Assembly: GCF_000001735.4 (NCBI RefSeq)
Contig: NC_003074.8
Coordinates: forward strand, 21,149,261 to 21,213,260
Direction: 5' to 3'
Source: Arabidopsis thaliana
Lineage: Eukaryota > Streptophyta > Magnoliopsida > Brassicales > Brassicaceae
Length of the DNA: 64,000 nt
This document shows, piece after piece, positions 33,786-44,699 of the stretch (position 1 is the stretch's first letter; each line of letters starts with the position of its first letter). Made by a program: the position numbers and the translations under genes. The notes beneath the pieces were generated by a model, which searched no databases, was not told the DNA's origin, and saw nothing but the letters and a program-made list of their open reading frames with translations.

Positions 33786-35874
33786 GATTAATGTTAAGCT
33801 TGCAACTTTATATACTAAAATCGTAGCATTTTGCACTAATTTATAGAAGGAATGGAGGGATTCAAGTCAATGAATGAAACAAAGTCATCGCGTCATATCA
33901 TCATAGTTTTGGAATGTTATACATTAAATCACCGTTCATGAATATCTCTCTAAACCTATGCTTTGAAAAGTCTAAGAATGTGAGTTTTCTATACACGTAG
34001 CTTTCAATAGGCCTAACTAGCTAGCTAGACACTAAAATCTTCGAGTTAATTGGAACGAATCCTCCAGAGCCCCAAAATAAAATATCCACTCTTAAATATT
34101 CAATGAATAATATAACATTTTTGAAAAATATATAGGCCGGATATCAAACTATCTTAAGATATTAATTGAAATTTCTTTTATAATAATCAGGATTATGAAT
34201 CACTAATCTTCCAGACCAAATGCGGGTTATGAATTCTGTGAACCATTCATAAATAGTTTAGATAGATATCGAAGCTTTAAGTCCTCGCGTTTTGGAGTCA
34301 TGGTACAAGCCAATGGTGATGATGGCCTCATTTCCCGCATATGGAGCTTTTGGCATTTTTCCAGTTTTTAGTGTAATAAGTTGAAATGTTTCATCACTCA
34401 TTCTAAATTTACTATCAACCTAAGTAATGCATTGCAATGGCCAGCCTCATTTCACGCATATGGGCAGCTGCAATGCTGTTTTTTTCTGCGTAGATAGTAG
34501 ATACGTCCCTTATTACATTATCTCAAAATATCTAAATAATCAAACAATAAGCGTACAACTAAATTTTTTGACGATATTTATGTAAATAAGCAAGAATCAT
34601 CTAACTGCAAGTGGACCAACCCATTTAGCTTGGTTTACATTTATGGTACTTTATTGACAAAAATATTCTAGAAATTAATGTTTTTGTATTGATCAAAACA
34701 ACTAGTTACATTTACTCAATAATTGTTTTTTCAAAGTTTGCCCATTTGAAGATAACCAACTGTTGTTGAATCTTTTCTTGGTTTATATAACTCCTCCTTG
34801 AACAAGGTTATTCCAAACGATAACCTGATTTGCATTTTCTCCTAGTAATTAACAATACTCGAATCCATGTAGTGTTTGGTTGTGTGCTACCACCACACGG
34901 TAGTTTTTCTCTTTCATCTCTCGAATGGCAAACCGAAGTTCCACTGTGAGTCCATGCAGCCAGAAGAAATAATCAGCCCAACTTGTTCTTTTAAGTCACA
35001 GTTTAACAAGTAAACGAACACAAATACATTTTAGGATTAAAAACACAGTAAGAAGATAAAGAGAACCTACATGGCATTTTGTTCTTCTGCTAATTCGCTT
35101 TTTTAACATATCAAGGCAATAATTGGCAGAAAACAAACAATCCATGAGCAATTTGTCATGCATGGTTTTAACGTGGAATTTCTTAGGCACATGTATTTGT
35201 CAACCATTTCAAAAACCAGTCGGAGATGTTACATACTGTTATCTTTATAATAATTTTTGGTTCATTCTTTTAATTTGCATAGTTATGGAGGGTTCATTTT
35301 ATGCCTATATTAACGAACCATAAGCATAAAGTGAAAGTAGAAAAAAAACAACTATAAACCTAATTTAAATATTGCTACGTCAAAACTGGTACCTAGTTAC
35401 ATTAAAAGTGACATATTTCTTACTTGTAATCAATATCATTACAACTAAAATCATGCTTCATAAATTCTAACAAATTTATTATACGGAAATAATCAGTGAT
35501 TTAACCTAACAAAATAATAATAAGCATAATCAGTGGTTTGACGTGTCAAACATATAACATCTAAAAATAGTTTAAAACAAATACGGAAGCTTAGCTAAAA
35601 AATACTATATTACATTTTGGATTATTCAATGTACAGTACTTGTAGTGAAATGGAATCAGAAGTATATCATATGAAAATGGACAATCGAAAATTTGGGATA
35701 AAAGAAATCAACATATACATATACGACCCTAGGTGCTAGAAGCCTAGATACAACAAACTAATACCACTGGGCCTAAAATGAATGAGCCCAACAAAGAATT
35801 TGAGACTTAATGTGAGCCCATTTGAAACCTAAACGGCAATCGGAGCCTAAACCAACTAAACCGAAATTTTACCG
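33786..35874. other. Intergenic: BG3 upstream region and promoter of the FAX1 pseudogene
   Basis: Minus-strand TATAAA-type boxes lie near 33811 and 33845. The glucanase upstream module is at about 33959-34010. A short direct repeat (core CCTCATTTC-CGCATATGG) occurs at about 34326 and 34444. From about 35745 the DNA aligns with the FAX1 promoter at 44270-44410 (shared GAGCCCA and AAACCGAAAT motifs), marking the left end of the duplication. Otherwise AT-rich with no gene. Confidence 0.5.
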
Positions 35875-36830
35875 ATGGCTGCTCAAAGCTTGCTTGTTTT
35901 CTCCTTCACATACCGCCAATTTCACTACGAGACCCGATCGTTTAAGTTTGGTCCGCAGGTAAACTGCTCGAGTATAACCTCAATCAGAGACATAGATTTC
36001 TTCTTCTCGATTTGGCTACGATGATTGCTATTAAAAAGTTATGAGCTTGATCGCTTTTAGTCGTCGTACTCGACATTAGCTTTTGTTTGTTAGAAATGCT
36101 TCTTCTTGGCTCTCTTCTAGTTCGCCACAAGCTAAATTCTCTTAAAGATTGTGCAGTCTTTTGTAGTTAGAAGCGTTGATAGGAATAGCTGAAATACCGG
36201 CTTCTCTAAGCTATACAGCTGAGAAAACATCCGTATTCCACTGCTCTCGAATAAAGAGATTATCACAGAGAGCCAGTAGAGGAACATGTTGCCACACAAT
36301 CAATAAGAGCAGCAAAAGATCCACCACTTGTGTTTATGGTACTCTGTGACGCTCAAAGTTAAGTTCAGGAGTTGCCTGCTAAAGTCTTTTTATATATTTT
36401 GAACTTTCAACTTCTTTTTCCTCCATTTTCATGTATTTATTGTTTGGGTCTTGATTCTGCTTCATAAATGACACGTTCTCAGGTGGTCTCGTTAGGAGTG
36501 GAGGCCTTGTGTGGTTGGTGTGTTTACAAGTTTAACAACTGGTGTCGTGGCCTACTATCCCTTAGTACATTGAGCTAAAAGATTTGGTGACAGGGAAAGG
36601 TCTAGTTTACCATCTTGTATATTAGGATAAGCAGGTAAGCTTCATTTACTGTCTACAGGAACAATAAGCAGGTAATCGCTACTTTCAATCAGTAATTCAA
36701 GAAATTACAGCAGATCTATGGAAAGCCATATAAGTATACTGTGTGATACTAACAAGTGGTCAACACTGATTATTATGTGCACATGAGAATGTCCATCAAC
36801 TTATATGCATAGATCATCATTCTTTTATCC
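35875..36830 (+). pseudogene. Decayed second copy of FAX1 (exons 1-3)
   Basis: Aligns in order with FAX1 (44700-46287). An exon 1-like piece starts ATGGCTGCTCAAAGCTTGCTTG and ends TTTGGTCCGCAG followed by GTAAAC, matching the FAX1 donor. An exon 2-like piece at about 36156-36340 contains CTTCTCTAAGCTATACAGCT, identical to FAX1, but has a stop (GGAATAGCTGA) and internal deletions. An exon 3-like piece (about 36480-36635) has the GGTGGTCTCGTTAGGAGTGG stretch but is shifted. Intron 3 similarity continues to about 36830; exons 4-6 are missing. It cannot encode a FAX protein. Confidence 0.85.
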
Positions 36831-36989
36831 AAGTGTAGAGAAAAGAAAAGAAAGTCCATTGTGTAATGTTTTACTTTTAAGAGTTGCTAACTACTCTTCT
36901 TTGTGACCTCCAGTCTAAAATTTGGTTACTTGAGTTGTGACATGGTATTGTTGTCTTTACTCTTAAGCACTGTTCATTATTCAGGAGGT

Positions 36990-37195
36990 TAAAACAAAGG
37001 GCTAATCTGGTTGGTGAATTTTCCAGCTTGTGAATAAAAAAAAAAGTAAAAGTTGAATTTAGAGCAAAAAACAAGAAAGTAATTCGAGCTAAGCAAAGCT
37101 GAGTTAAAAGCAAGGGAAGGTTTACATTGGAAAAATTGATTACCAAGTTGCTTGCGCGCTTAGGTTTGTTCCAATAGCTGTAATTTACCTAGATT
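36990..37195 (-). pseudogene. Duplicated 3' end fragment of the eIF3e gene
   Basis: This stretch aligns with 47345-47585, the last exon and 3' flank of eIF3e. Shared pieces in the same order include CTGATTTGGTTGG-like sequence, AGAGCAA(G)AAA, GAGTTGCTTGCGC-like sequence (here CAAGTTGCTTGCGCG) and TGTTCCAA(T/G)AGCTG. It follows the FAX1 pseudogene as eIF3e follows FAX1, so both came in one segmental duplication. No coding potential remains. Confidence 0.75.
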
Positions 37196-37458
37196 AGTAT
37201 TATGAGTTTACAAAAGCACATAGCACACGGTATAACTTGTAACATTTTACATCATACCACTAATGTAAATCAAAACAACTTTAGTTTGAAGAACTTTTTT
37301 TAAAATAGAAAGTTTGTCGCCCGACATGCTGATTATATTTGCTATATATACCGTAGGAATTCACCACATACAATACAATAACAACATCAAAGAAGCTTAG
37401 TTTTGTTGTCTCTCTAATAAGTCTTTGATCTAATAAGTCTTTCTTATAATTCTCTAAA

Positions 37459-37991
37459 ATGTCGACCTCACCATATGAAAAATTGAGCGAACAGGAGAAG
37501 AAGCAGATGATTAAAGAGATCCAGGAGCAGGCCTATGAGGCGTTGCTATACGCATTTGGCGTGGAAAAGAAGGTACATTTCGAAATTATGGTATTGAGAA
37601 TTTAAAATTTTACATTCGATTCGTAGCTAATTAATTGTTCTTTCTCTGAAAATTTGTTTTCTTAAAATGCTTATAGATGATCAGTGATGATGTGAAGAAC
37701 CTATTGAACATCGAACAGGAGTCTGCAGAGGAAAAGAGGAAGATGGCGTACGAAGCAACTCTGCTTGCCGCCACATTCAGTCATTCCTTGGCAAAAGACC
37801 GCGATGGTGTGTTAGCTACGTTGAAGAATCAACTCCATATAACTGATGACTTTCACAGGGAATGCCAGAATCGTGTCAGGAACAACATTTTAGTCGTCCA
37901 ATTGACTGGAGAAGCATCCGGCTCGAATTATGTAGGCGAAACAGGGTGGACGACTCTCAGGCGTATCAGCAACACCATCTTCCGCTTTTAA
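37459..37991 (+). CDS. ENT-domain protein (EMSY N-terminal domain only), 142 aa
   Basis: Two exons (37459-37572 and 37677-37991) with a GT-AG intron give 142 aa. The ENT domain is a small helical fold first seen in human EMSY; in plants it is usually joined to an Agenet/Tudor reader (EML proteins in immunity and chromatin). Visible here are YEKLSEQEKKQMIKEIQEQA at the start and the typical KDRDGVLATLKNQLHITDDF segment (about residues 79-98), followed by RECQNRVRNNI. Between the helices is a family-atypical insert (MISDDVKNLLNIEQESAEEK). There is no Agenet domain; the protein ends RRISNTIFRF. A TATATATA box near 37341 and a normal leader suggest it is expressed. It sits between the two arms of the duplicated glucanase region. 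Function is not known to me. Confidence 0.8.
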
Positions 37992-39448
37992 GAAGACATA
38001 GAAGTAATTTTAATTTCATCTAAGTAGTAATTAAATACCGTATTTCATTGTCTCTGATCTCTGCGACCGAACATACATCATCGTCGCCGTTGATAAATAA
38101 ATTATGAGATCCTATTTTTTCTACATAAATAAAAGATGAGATCCTATGTCCAAAAATATTATTTTCATTTTATATTATTTCTTATAATTTAACATTGTTT
38201 CACTTCGCAGTGTTTGTTACTTTCTAATTTCTATTATATATGATCCATTTTTTACCCTGAAAAAATATCTAAATTTTGCGAATGAAAGATACTTGAGAAC
38301 AAAAAAAAAAAAGAAATGAACAATTGTGTTAAATAAAACTTGTTAAAGGACAAATAGGAAGTATCTCTGCCTCTTTCGTAAGCTCAATGTGTTAATCCGA
38401 TATTTCTTCTATATCTTAAAATGATCGAAGGAAACAAGTGTAAAAAAAAAAAAAAAGATGAGCTTCGTCTAGCGTCTATCATAGTTTGAGGAAGAAGCAA
38501 ACTTTTGTCTAAACTATAATATCACAAGTCGTATCTACATATGTAATTCATACAAAACAACAACATTCGGCAATAACTAATAGAGAAGAATGTGTGATTT
38601 CCTCTAAGCTTCCTTCCTTTGCTATATGAAATTCGTTCCAGATGGATATATAGTAGCTTTCGAATTCTTGATCCACCTTTACTTTAACAGTTCGTTTACC
38701 TAATTCTCAAACTGATTTTGTTTTCTTCTAAATACGAGAAAAGCAATTAAAATGTAGAAAACTTTAACACATCTTTTACAAGTCAAAAATTATTAAATGT
38801 GCGTAGAAGATAATTTAACACGTCTTTCTTAACAGAGAAATGACCAGCACATTGTCAAAAAAAACTTTTATTCTGTTATATAAGAAAATATACCATTTAT
38901 ACATTCCTTTTTTTTGGGTATAGTGTTATACTAGTTGACTATTTCTCTGTCTTTACTTCTCGCTGTTTACAACGTTCCCCACTTTCTCAAAATTAGAATA
39001 AACTAGAATCCAGAATAAAATTGTAAACACAACAAAATAGTTATAAGACAAAAAGCACGGTCGTTATCAGTTCGCGTACGACAGTGGTAAAACATGCACT
39101 TTAATCAATCGTTCTCTCCTTGTATGTAAAATGTATGTTGATAGTAACAAAAAAAAGAGGTGAGAAGAAGTTCGCCAAGATGACTCATCGCATCATGCAT
39201 ACTCAAAAACATTTTGCTAACAAGAATTCCACAAAATTTTGGGTCTCACATTCCCTAAGCAAGCTTGTTTTATTATTGGGCCTATAGGCCCATGCTATTT
39301 TTTTTCCTTATTTATGCTTGCAGCTCATTTATAACCTTAAAAATAACAACATACTACACGCTGAAAGCGCATTAATTATTCCTTATTACTACAACAAGTT
39401 CCCAATTTTTAAATACGCTTACATAAAAAGCCCACAAGTCTCTAAGGA
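37992..39448. other. Intergenic, AT-rich
   Basis: 3' flank of the ENT gene followed by AT-rich DNA with long A-runs (38300, 38443). 39360-39448 matches the BG3 3' flank and is the BG2 3'UTR. No coding signal or structured RNA recognised. Confidence 0.5.
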
Positions 39449-40562
39449 TTAGTTGAAATTAACTTCATACTTAGACTGTCGATCTGGATGAAACAGTCCC
39501 CAAAACTTCTCATACGTTGGTTCCTTCTTATTCTCATCGAACATAGCGAATATATAAGTCTCTATAGCTTTCCCTGGCCTTCTCGGTGATCCATTCTTCA
39601 CATGTTGTATCAAATTGTTAACATAAGTCTTTGCGTTTTCCACACTCGTCCCGACTGCTCCCTCTGTGGGCCAACCGGTCTCCGACACCACGATTTCCAA
39701 CGATCCGCCCCCTGATTTCTCCAATGCTGCATAAACCGAGTCGAGATTTGCGTCGAATAGGTTTTGGTATGAGTACCCTGGATCGTTATCAACAGTGGAC
39801 TGGGCGGTGAACAGAGCGTAGTCTAGATGGATGTTGGCCGTGTCTCCCATGTAGCTGAAGTAAGGGTAGAGATTCACGAGCAAGGGAGATTGCTTGCTTG
39901 CCAAGAAACCTATCACTGGTTCGAGAAAGCTCTTATACTCATCCCTGAACCTTCCTTGAGACGGAGGAGACGTATCAGTGGTGGTGTCAGTGGCTATAGC
40001 TGTTGAGACCTTGACTTCAAGCCCTGCTCCAGAAACCGCGTTCTCGATGTTCTGCATTGCTTGTAAGAGAAACCCCCCAACTGAGGGTTTCACCTCATTT
40101 CCAACGTTGATGTACCGGAATCTGACACCATCTCTGTAGCTCTGAACGTTTTCTTGAACCCACTTGTCGGCCTCCGTTTGACTGGAGGCGAGACGTTCAA
40201 GATCTGAACTGGGAACGTCGAGGATGAGCTCGATGTCAGAGCCACGGAGAGCGGCAAGAGCGCCTGGGTCAGGGCCGTAGAGCCGCATTCGCTGGATGTT
40301 TTGTTGTTTGTAAAGAGCCACAACGTCCGATGGACTTGGCAAGGTATCGCCTAGCATCCCGTAGCATACTCCGATTTGTCCAGCTTCATTTTCCAAAATA
40401 AGAATCATTAAATTGAATAAATTTGTGAAGATGGAGATGATTAATAGATGTTACAATAGCTTAAAAGATGACTGAACCTGTGTGGTTGAAGAAGGAAGCT
40501 ATTACAAGGCTGAGAAGAATCATCAACATTGGTGGTGAGGCTAAGCTCCTTGATTCAGACAT
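39449..40562 (-). CDS. BG2: BG2/PR2, pathogenesis-related beta-1,3-glucanase
   Basis: Two minus-strand exons (40562-40478 and 40383-39449) encode 339 aa, equal to the known PR2 length. PR2 is a secreted GH17 endo-beta-1,3-glucanase and a standard marker of salicylic-acid/NPR1 defence. The signal peptide in exon 1 ends near FFNHTAGQIGV. The proton donor lies in [11 protein letters not shown] and the nucleophile in [10 protein letters not shown]. The mature protein has the short C-terminus [20 protein letters not shown], with no vacuolar propeptide. Intron position is as in BG3. It lies between BG3 and BG1 in the cluster, all on the minus strand. A TATA box and a W-box lie immediately upstream. 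Confidence 0.96.
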
Positions 40563-40830
40563 TTTCTTGATTTTTCTATGATTCTGTGAAAAATGATATG
40601 TTTTAATCATTCCATTTACCGCCTAATTTATAGAGCCAAGCCTGGGGTGCAACTGTGCAAGTCAGTCAATGAATGAAATCAAATGATCTATCAATATCAT
40701 CTGTTTTGTTATGTTTCACCTTAATCACCATTATAATTCACAAATAACTCTCTAAATATACGCTTTGAAAAGTCTAACAATATGAGTTTTCTACACAAGT
40801 AGCTATCAATAGGGTTTAACTAGCTCAAGA
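40563..40830 (-). promoter_or_regulatory. BG2/PR2 proximal promoter
   Basis: Reading leftward, a TATAAATT box occupies 40632-40625, about 65 bp before the start codon. A TTGACT W-box-type core (minus strand) is at 40669-40664, in line with WRKY control of PR2. The module shared with BG3 (GCTTTGAAAAGTCTAAC, then TATGAGTTTTCTA) is at about 40762-40815. Box identities are seen in sequence; function is inferred from gene class. Confidence 0.6.
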
Positions 40831-40931
40831 CACACGTGTTTAATATGATGAATCGCCCAAACCAATTTGGTTTTAAAATATTTAAATCGAAATGGTTGTT
40901 TGATTGTTAATTATAATTTTCTTTTGGTAAT

Positions 40932-41225
40932 AGGTTGGATCATGGTAATATTGGCCGTTAATCGTACGTCAAGCTAGCGTGAACCAATTAATACGTCGTT
41001 AGACCCACAAGCCAAGTTCAATTATGGTTAGATGACTTTTGTTCACAGTAAATTTCAAGATTGAAACGACTTTAGTGACTAAAATGTTTAAGGTGCCATG
41101 GATGGTTCCAAGAACCACTGTGAACACAAATCATGCATCTAACCAGAATTGAAATTGGCTTGTGGGTCTAAGGACGTATTTAATGGTTACAGTTGACGAT
41201 CTTGTTTTTCATGGTCTCAACCTTG
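40932..41225. repeat. Foldback inverted repeat upstream of BG2
   Basis: Left arm about 40932-41048 and right arm about 41118-41225 are inverted copies around a 69-base loop. The core arms (40983-41035 against 41131-41188) differ at only about five of 53 positions; TTAGACCCACAAGCCAA on the left is matched exactly in reverse complement on the right. Outer parts (GGTTG...CATGG) are more diverged. It resembles a small foldback/MITE-like element or an inverted duplication. No open frame. Confidence 0.8.
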
Positions 41226-42075
41226 TAAAACACGTTCGTATTAATTTATTTAATTTCTACCCTAAGCTTGTGATTTTATATTGTCGTTTTCCCCCTTCAT
41301 GATGAACCATTTGACCTTTTTGGATTTCTGTATCAACCATTAAACCAAAAAGAAAAGAATTGTGAAAATTTTTCTTTCAATTAATTAATTTGGTTCAGTA
41401 AAACACAAGGTGCATAGAAAATCCACGATGAATGTGAAATTTCTCTTGTTTATTTTCTTATAGAGAAGAAAATATCAAAATACAAATATTAGGATGTGAA
41501 AGAAATTGTTGTAACGTTAAAAAGAGATACTATTTATCGAAAATAATAAATATCTACTCCATCAACAATACAGCGTCTATTTTTGTCGTCCAACCGAATT
41601 ATACCTTCTTGTTTGGGCAAAAACCGAAATAGACGTTTATAAGAAAATTCCTCGGTTTTGAATATATATCACTACACAACTACGCAAAACACGGCCCTTC
41701 ATAATTTAACCCTTGTGGTCTGAAATTTGTACTAATTCTTTTTGTTCTTACTCATTTTCTAACCTGCTATGCTGTAAGAAACTATTTAAACCTAGGTAAG
41801 TTGAGATAACTAATTTTGTATAAATTTTAAGAGTCTGATTACACACGACTTCAGTTTTAAAGACAGGAAGTATAATTTTACTTGTTATTGATAAAGGCAT
41901 TACAATTACCAACACGTTAACAGTAAAGTCTTGTTTTAATGAAGTCATTACTTGTAAATGATAAGTCATTACAGTCCCTCAAACTTTATTTATTGTATAA
42001 TGAATGATAGTACCAATATCTATATTAGTTTTCAAATATAAATATACCATTCCCTTGATAGAATATTGGTTCGGC
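41226..42075. other. Intergenic, BG1 3' flank
   Basis: AT-rich DNA between the foldback and BG1. I find no gene, RNA or repeat that I can support. Confidence 0.5.
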
Positions 42076-43858
42076 TCAATAAAAGTTAATATCATACTTA
42101 GGCTGCTTGTTGGGATAGAACAATCCCCAAAACTTCTCAACATAAGGAGGAGTCGGCTTTTGATTCTCGTCATAAATGGCAAATAAATATGTCTCGATTT
42201 CTTTCCCTGGTCTCTTCGGTGTCCCATTCTTCACATGCTTAATCAAATTATTGTTATAAATTCTCGCATTCTCTATGTTTGTATCGGTTCCTCCTCCCGT
42301 TGGCCATCCAGTCTCCGCCACAACTATTTCCAATGATGCGCCACCCGATTTCTCTAGAGCCGAGTACATCGCATCGAGCATCGCATCAAATAGGTTTTGG
42401 TAAGATCTAGGAGGGTCCGAAACGATTCCTGAAGGAGCCGTGAAGAGAGCGTAATCGAGCCGGATTTGGCCTACATTGCCCGCGTAGCTGAAGTAAGTGT
42501 AGAGGTTTAAGAGTAAAGGAGAGTTCTTGCTTACCAAGAAACGTATGATTGGTTCCATTACCACCATAACATCTCCCCTAAACGAACCTTTCGATGGTGG
42601 ATAAGACTCTCGGAGCACTCCCATGTCTACCGATGTGGATACCTGTTAAATTCCGTACAATTATAATAAAACAGAGTTGAAACTTACAATTTTTGTTATA
42701 TAAAGATAAAAAGAATAAAACGCAATTAAGTTCTTAACCAAATTTACACTAAAACATTGAATATCTCCTATTTTTAATAAGATAAGTTCGCAAATGTTGA
42801 ACTTAAAATGAAATTTTGATTAATGCTAAAAAGAATATTTATCTTATGAAAATACGTAATCGATATATATGAGTAATGATTATACCTTGATACGACCACC
42901 GAGTCCGGCTGCTAAAACCGCCCGGTCAATGTTTTCCATGGCAGGGACTAGGAACTGTGCGTAAGAGTCGGAGATTTTAACTTCATTCCCAACAGATATG
43001 TAACGGAACCTGACGCCATTCGCGTAGTTCATGACGTAGGTTTGTACCCACGCGTTAGCTTGTGATTGGCTCGAGGCCACGCTCTGTAGGTAAGAGTTGG
43101 GAAGACCCAGCGTTACCTCGATGTTGGAGCCACGTAGGGCGGCTAGAACGTCGTGGTCCGGACTGTATAGCCTAACTCGTTGGATGTTTTTCTGTTTGAA
43201 GAGCGCAATGGTTTCTGCTGGTGAAGGGAGGTTGTTGCCGTTTCTTCCATAGCAAACGCCGACTTGTCCACCTGTTAAATATCAATCCAATATTTAATAC
43301 ATTCATCACATGTGGCATAATTCATGAGAGAATTAATGTGTTACTAAATATTTCATGAGAGAATTAATGTGTTCCTTCTTTTGTCATAGAACTAAAAACC
43401 TTAGACTTTACTACATGTTAATCCTAATATTTTTTATTTCTAATGAATTATTTACATTCTTAGCAAAAATAAAAAAGAGAATTAATGTGTTACTAAAATT
43501 TAGTGACTCTATTTTTTTTCATTGTTGTTAATCATAAAACATATCTAATCATTTGAATATTTGTTTTCAACTTTTATTTTCAAGTATTTGAAACATCAGT
43601 ATAAGTGGTAAATTATAATTTCAATATTTAAATAATTTTGTTTTAAAGCTAAAAATAATAGTTAAAAAGGTCTCAAAAGTTCAAGATATTGACATGGTTT
43701 GATTACTCTATGTCAGGGTGATATTATAATATAATCACACATGTTATATTTTCTATATACATAATGAAATAAAGAGGTATTAAGTGACCTGTTGGATTTG
43801 TATTGACGAAGAATAGACCGAGAAGAAGGGTCAAGGACGCCAAGAATCGGAGATCCAT
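42076..43858 (-). CDS. BG1: BG1, beta-1,3-glucanase (GH17)
   Basis: Three minus-strand exons (43858-43789, 43271-42886, 42642-42076) encode 340 aa. The protein has a signal peptide ([17 protein letters not shown]), [18 protein letters not shown] at the mature start, the proton donor in [11 protein letters not shown], and the nucleophile in [10 protein letters not shown]. The C-terminus is [23 protein letters not shown]. It is a tandem paralogue of BG2 and BG3 but has an extra 243-bp intron interrupting the conserved KVST stretch (IK | VSTSVD). Its first intron (43272-43788) is also longer than those of BG2 and BG3. Secretion and callose or wall-glucan cleavage follow from the family. Confidence 0.94.
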
Positions 43859-44699
43859 CGTCGTTAGGTGAAGAAAGAGATGATTTGTAGAAAATTAAGA
43901 GCGAGGTGGAAATCATTTACTGTTATGACATTGATCCTAGCTAGCATAAACAATATATATAGTAAATTCTAGAGAAAGAACATTAATATATAACCAAATG
44001 TAAAATGTCAATATGAAACTAAAATTAATACACGGAATTAGGCAACAAGATAAAATAATGAGTTGGTAATCTCTGAATAATTAATACAATGGTGTAATAT
44101 ATGGTAAGCTACATAATCAGAGACAGAGAGAGACATTTGTCTTTCTTGACTCTTCATAAGTGCACTCACAAGTCAAACAACGCGTGTGATTTATGAGGGC
44201 TTAGCCGTTAAAGGTGTGGTTGAAATCAAGTAAAGAACTTTAATTCAGACAAAATCAAATGCTGGTTGGGCTAACCAAAACTACTAGTAATACTAATGGT
44301 CTTTAAACGAAATGAGCCCAATAAAGAACCTGAGACAAATCTGAGCCCACTTGAAAGCTAAAAGCCGCCTAAAAAGGAAACCTAAGCTTAAACCAGCTAA
44401 ACCGAAATAATTAAATGGATTCGTTTTTTCTCATCTCCGATCCCTAAAGTCAAAGATTAAACCACACTAAACCGAAATTGTCATATGCGCGTAATTTCTT
44501 CGCAACATTTTGACCGAACAACTTCAAAATCAAACGAGCGGACGGTCAAGATTGTCCGATCAGTATCGTCTTTTTAGTCAGTCAGTCCTGAACGCCGGCT
44601 AGATCAACCACTCCATCTCTCGTGCTGACCACGCTCCGATTCTCCATTTCTTTCCCTTTTGACTTTTCACTTCCAATTTTTCGGTATCAGATCTGGACG
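43859..44699. promoter_or_regulatory. Divergent upstream region of BG1 (-) and FAX1 (+)
   Basis: An 841-bp head-to-head region. The BG1 side includes TATATATAG near 43954-43962 and a W-box core (minus TTGACT, plus AGTCAA at 44171-44176). The FAX1 side (44270-44410) has repeated GAGCCCA site II-like motifs and AAACCGAAAT, and is duplicated at about 35745-35870. Confidence 0.55.
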
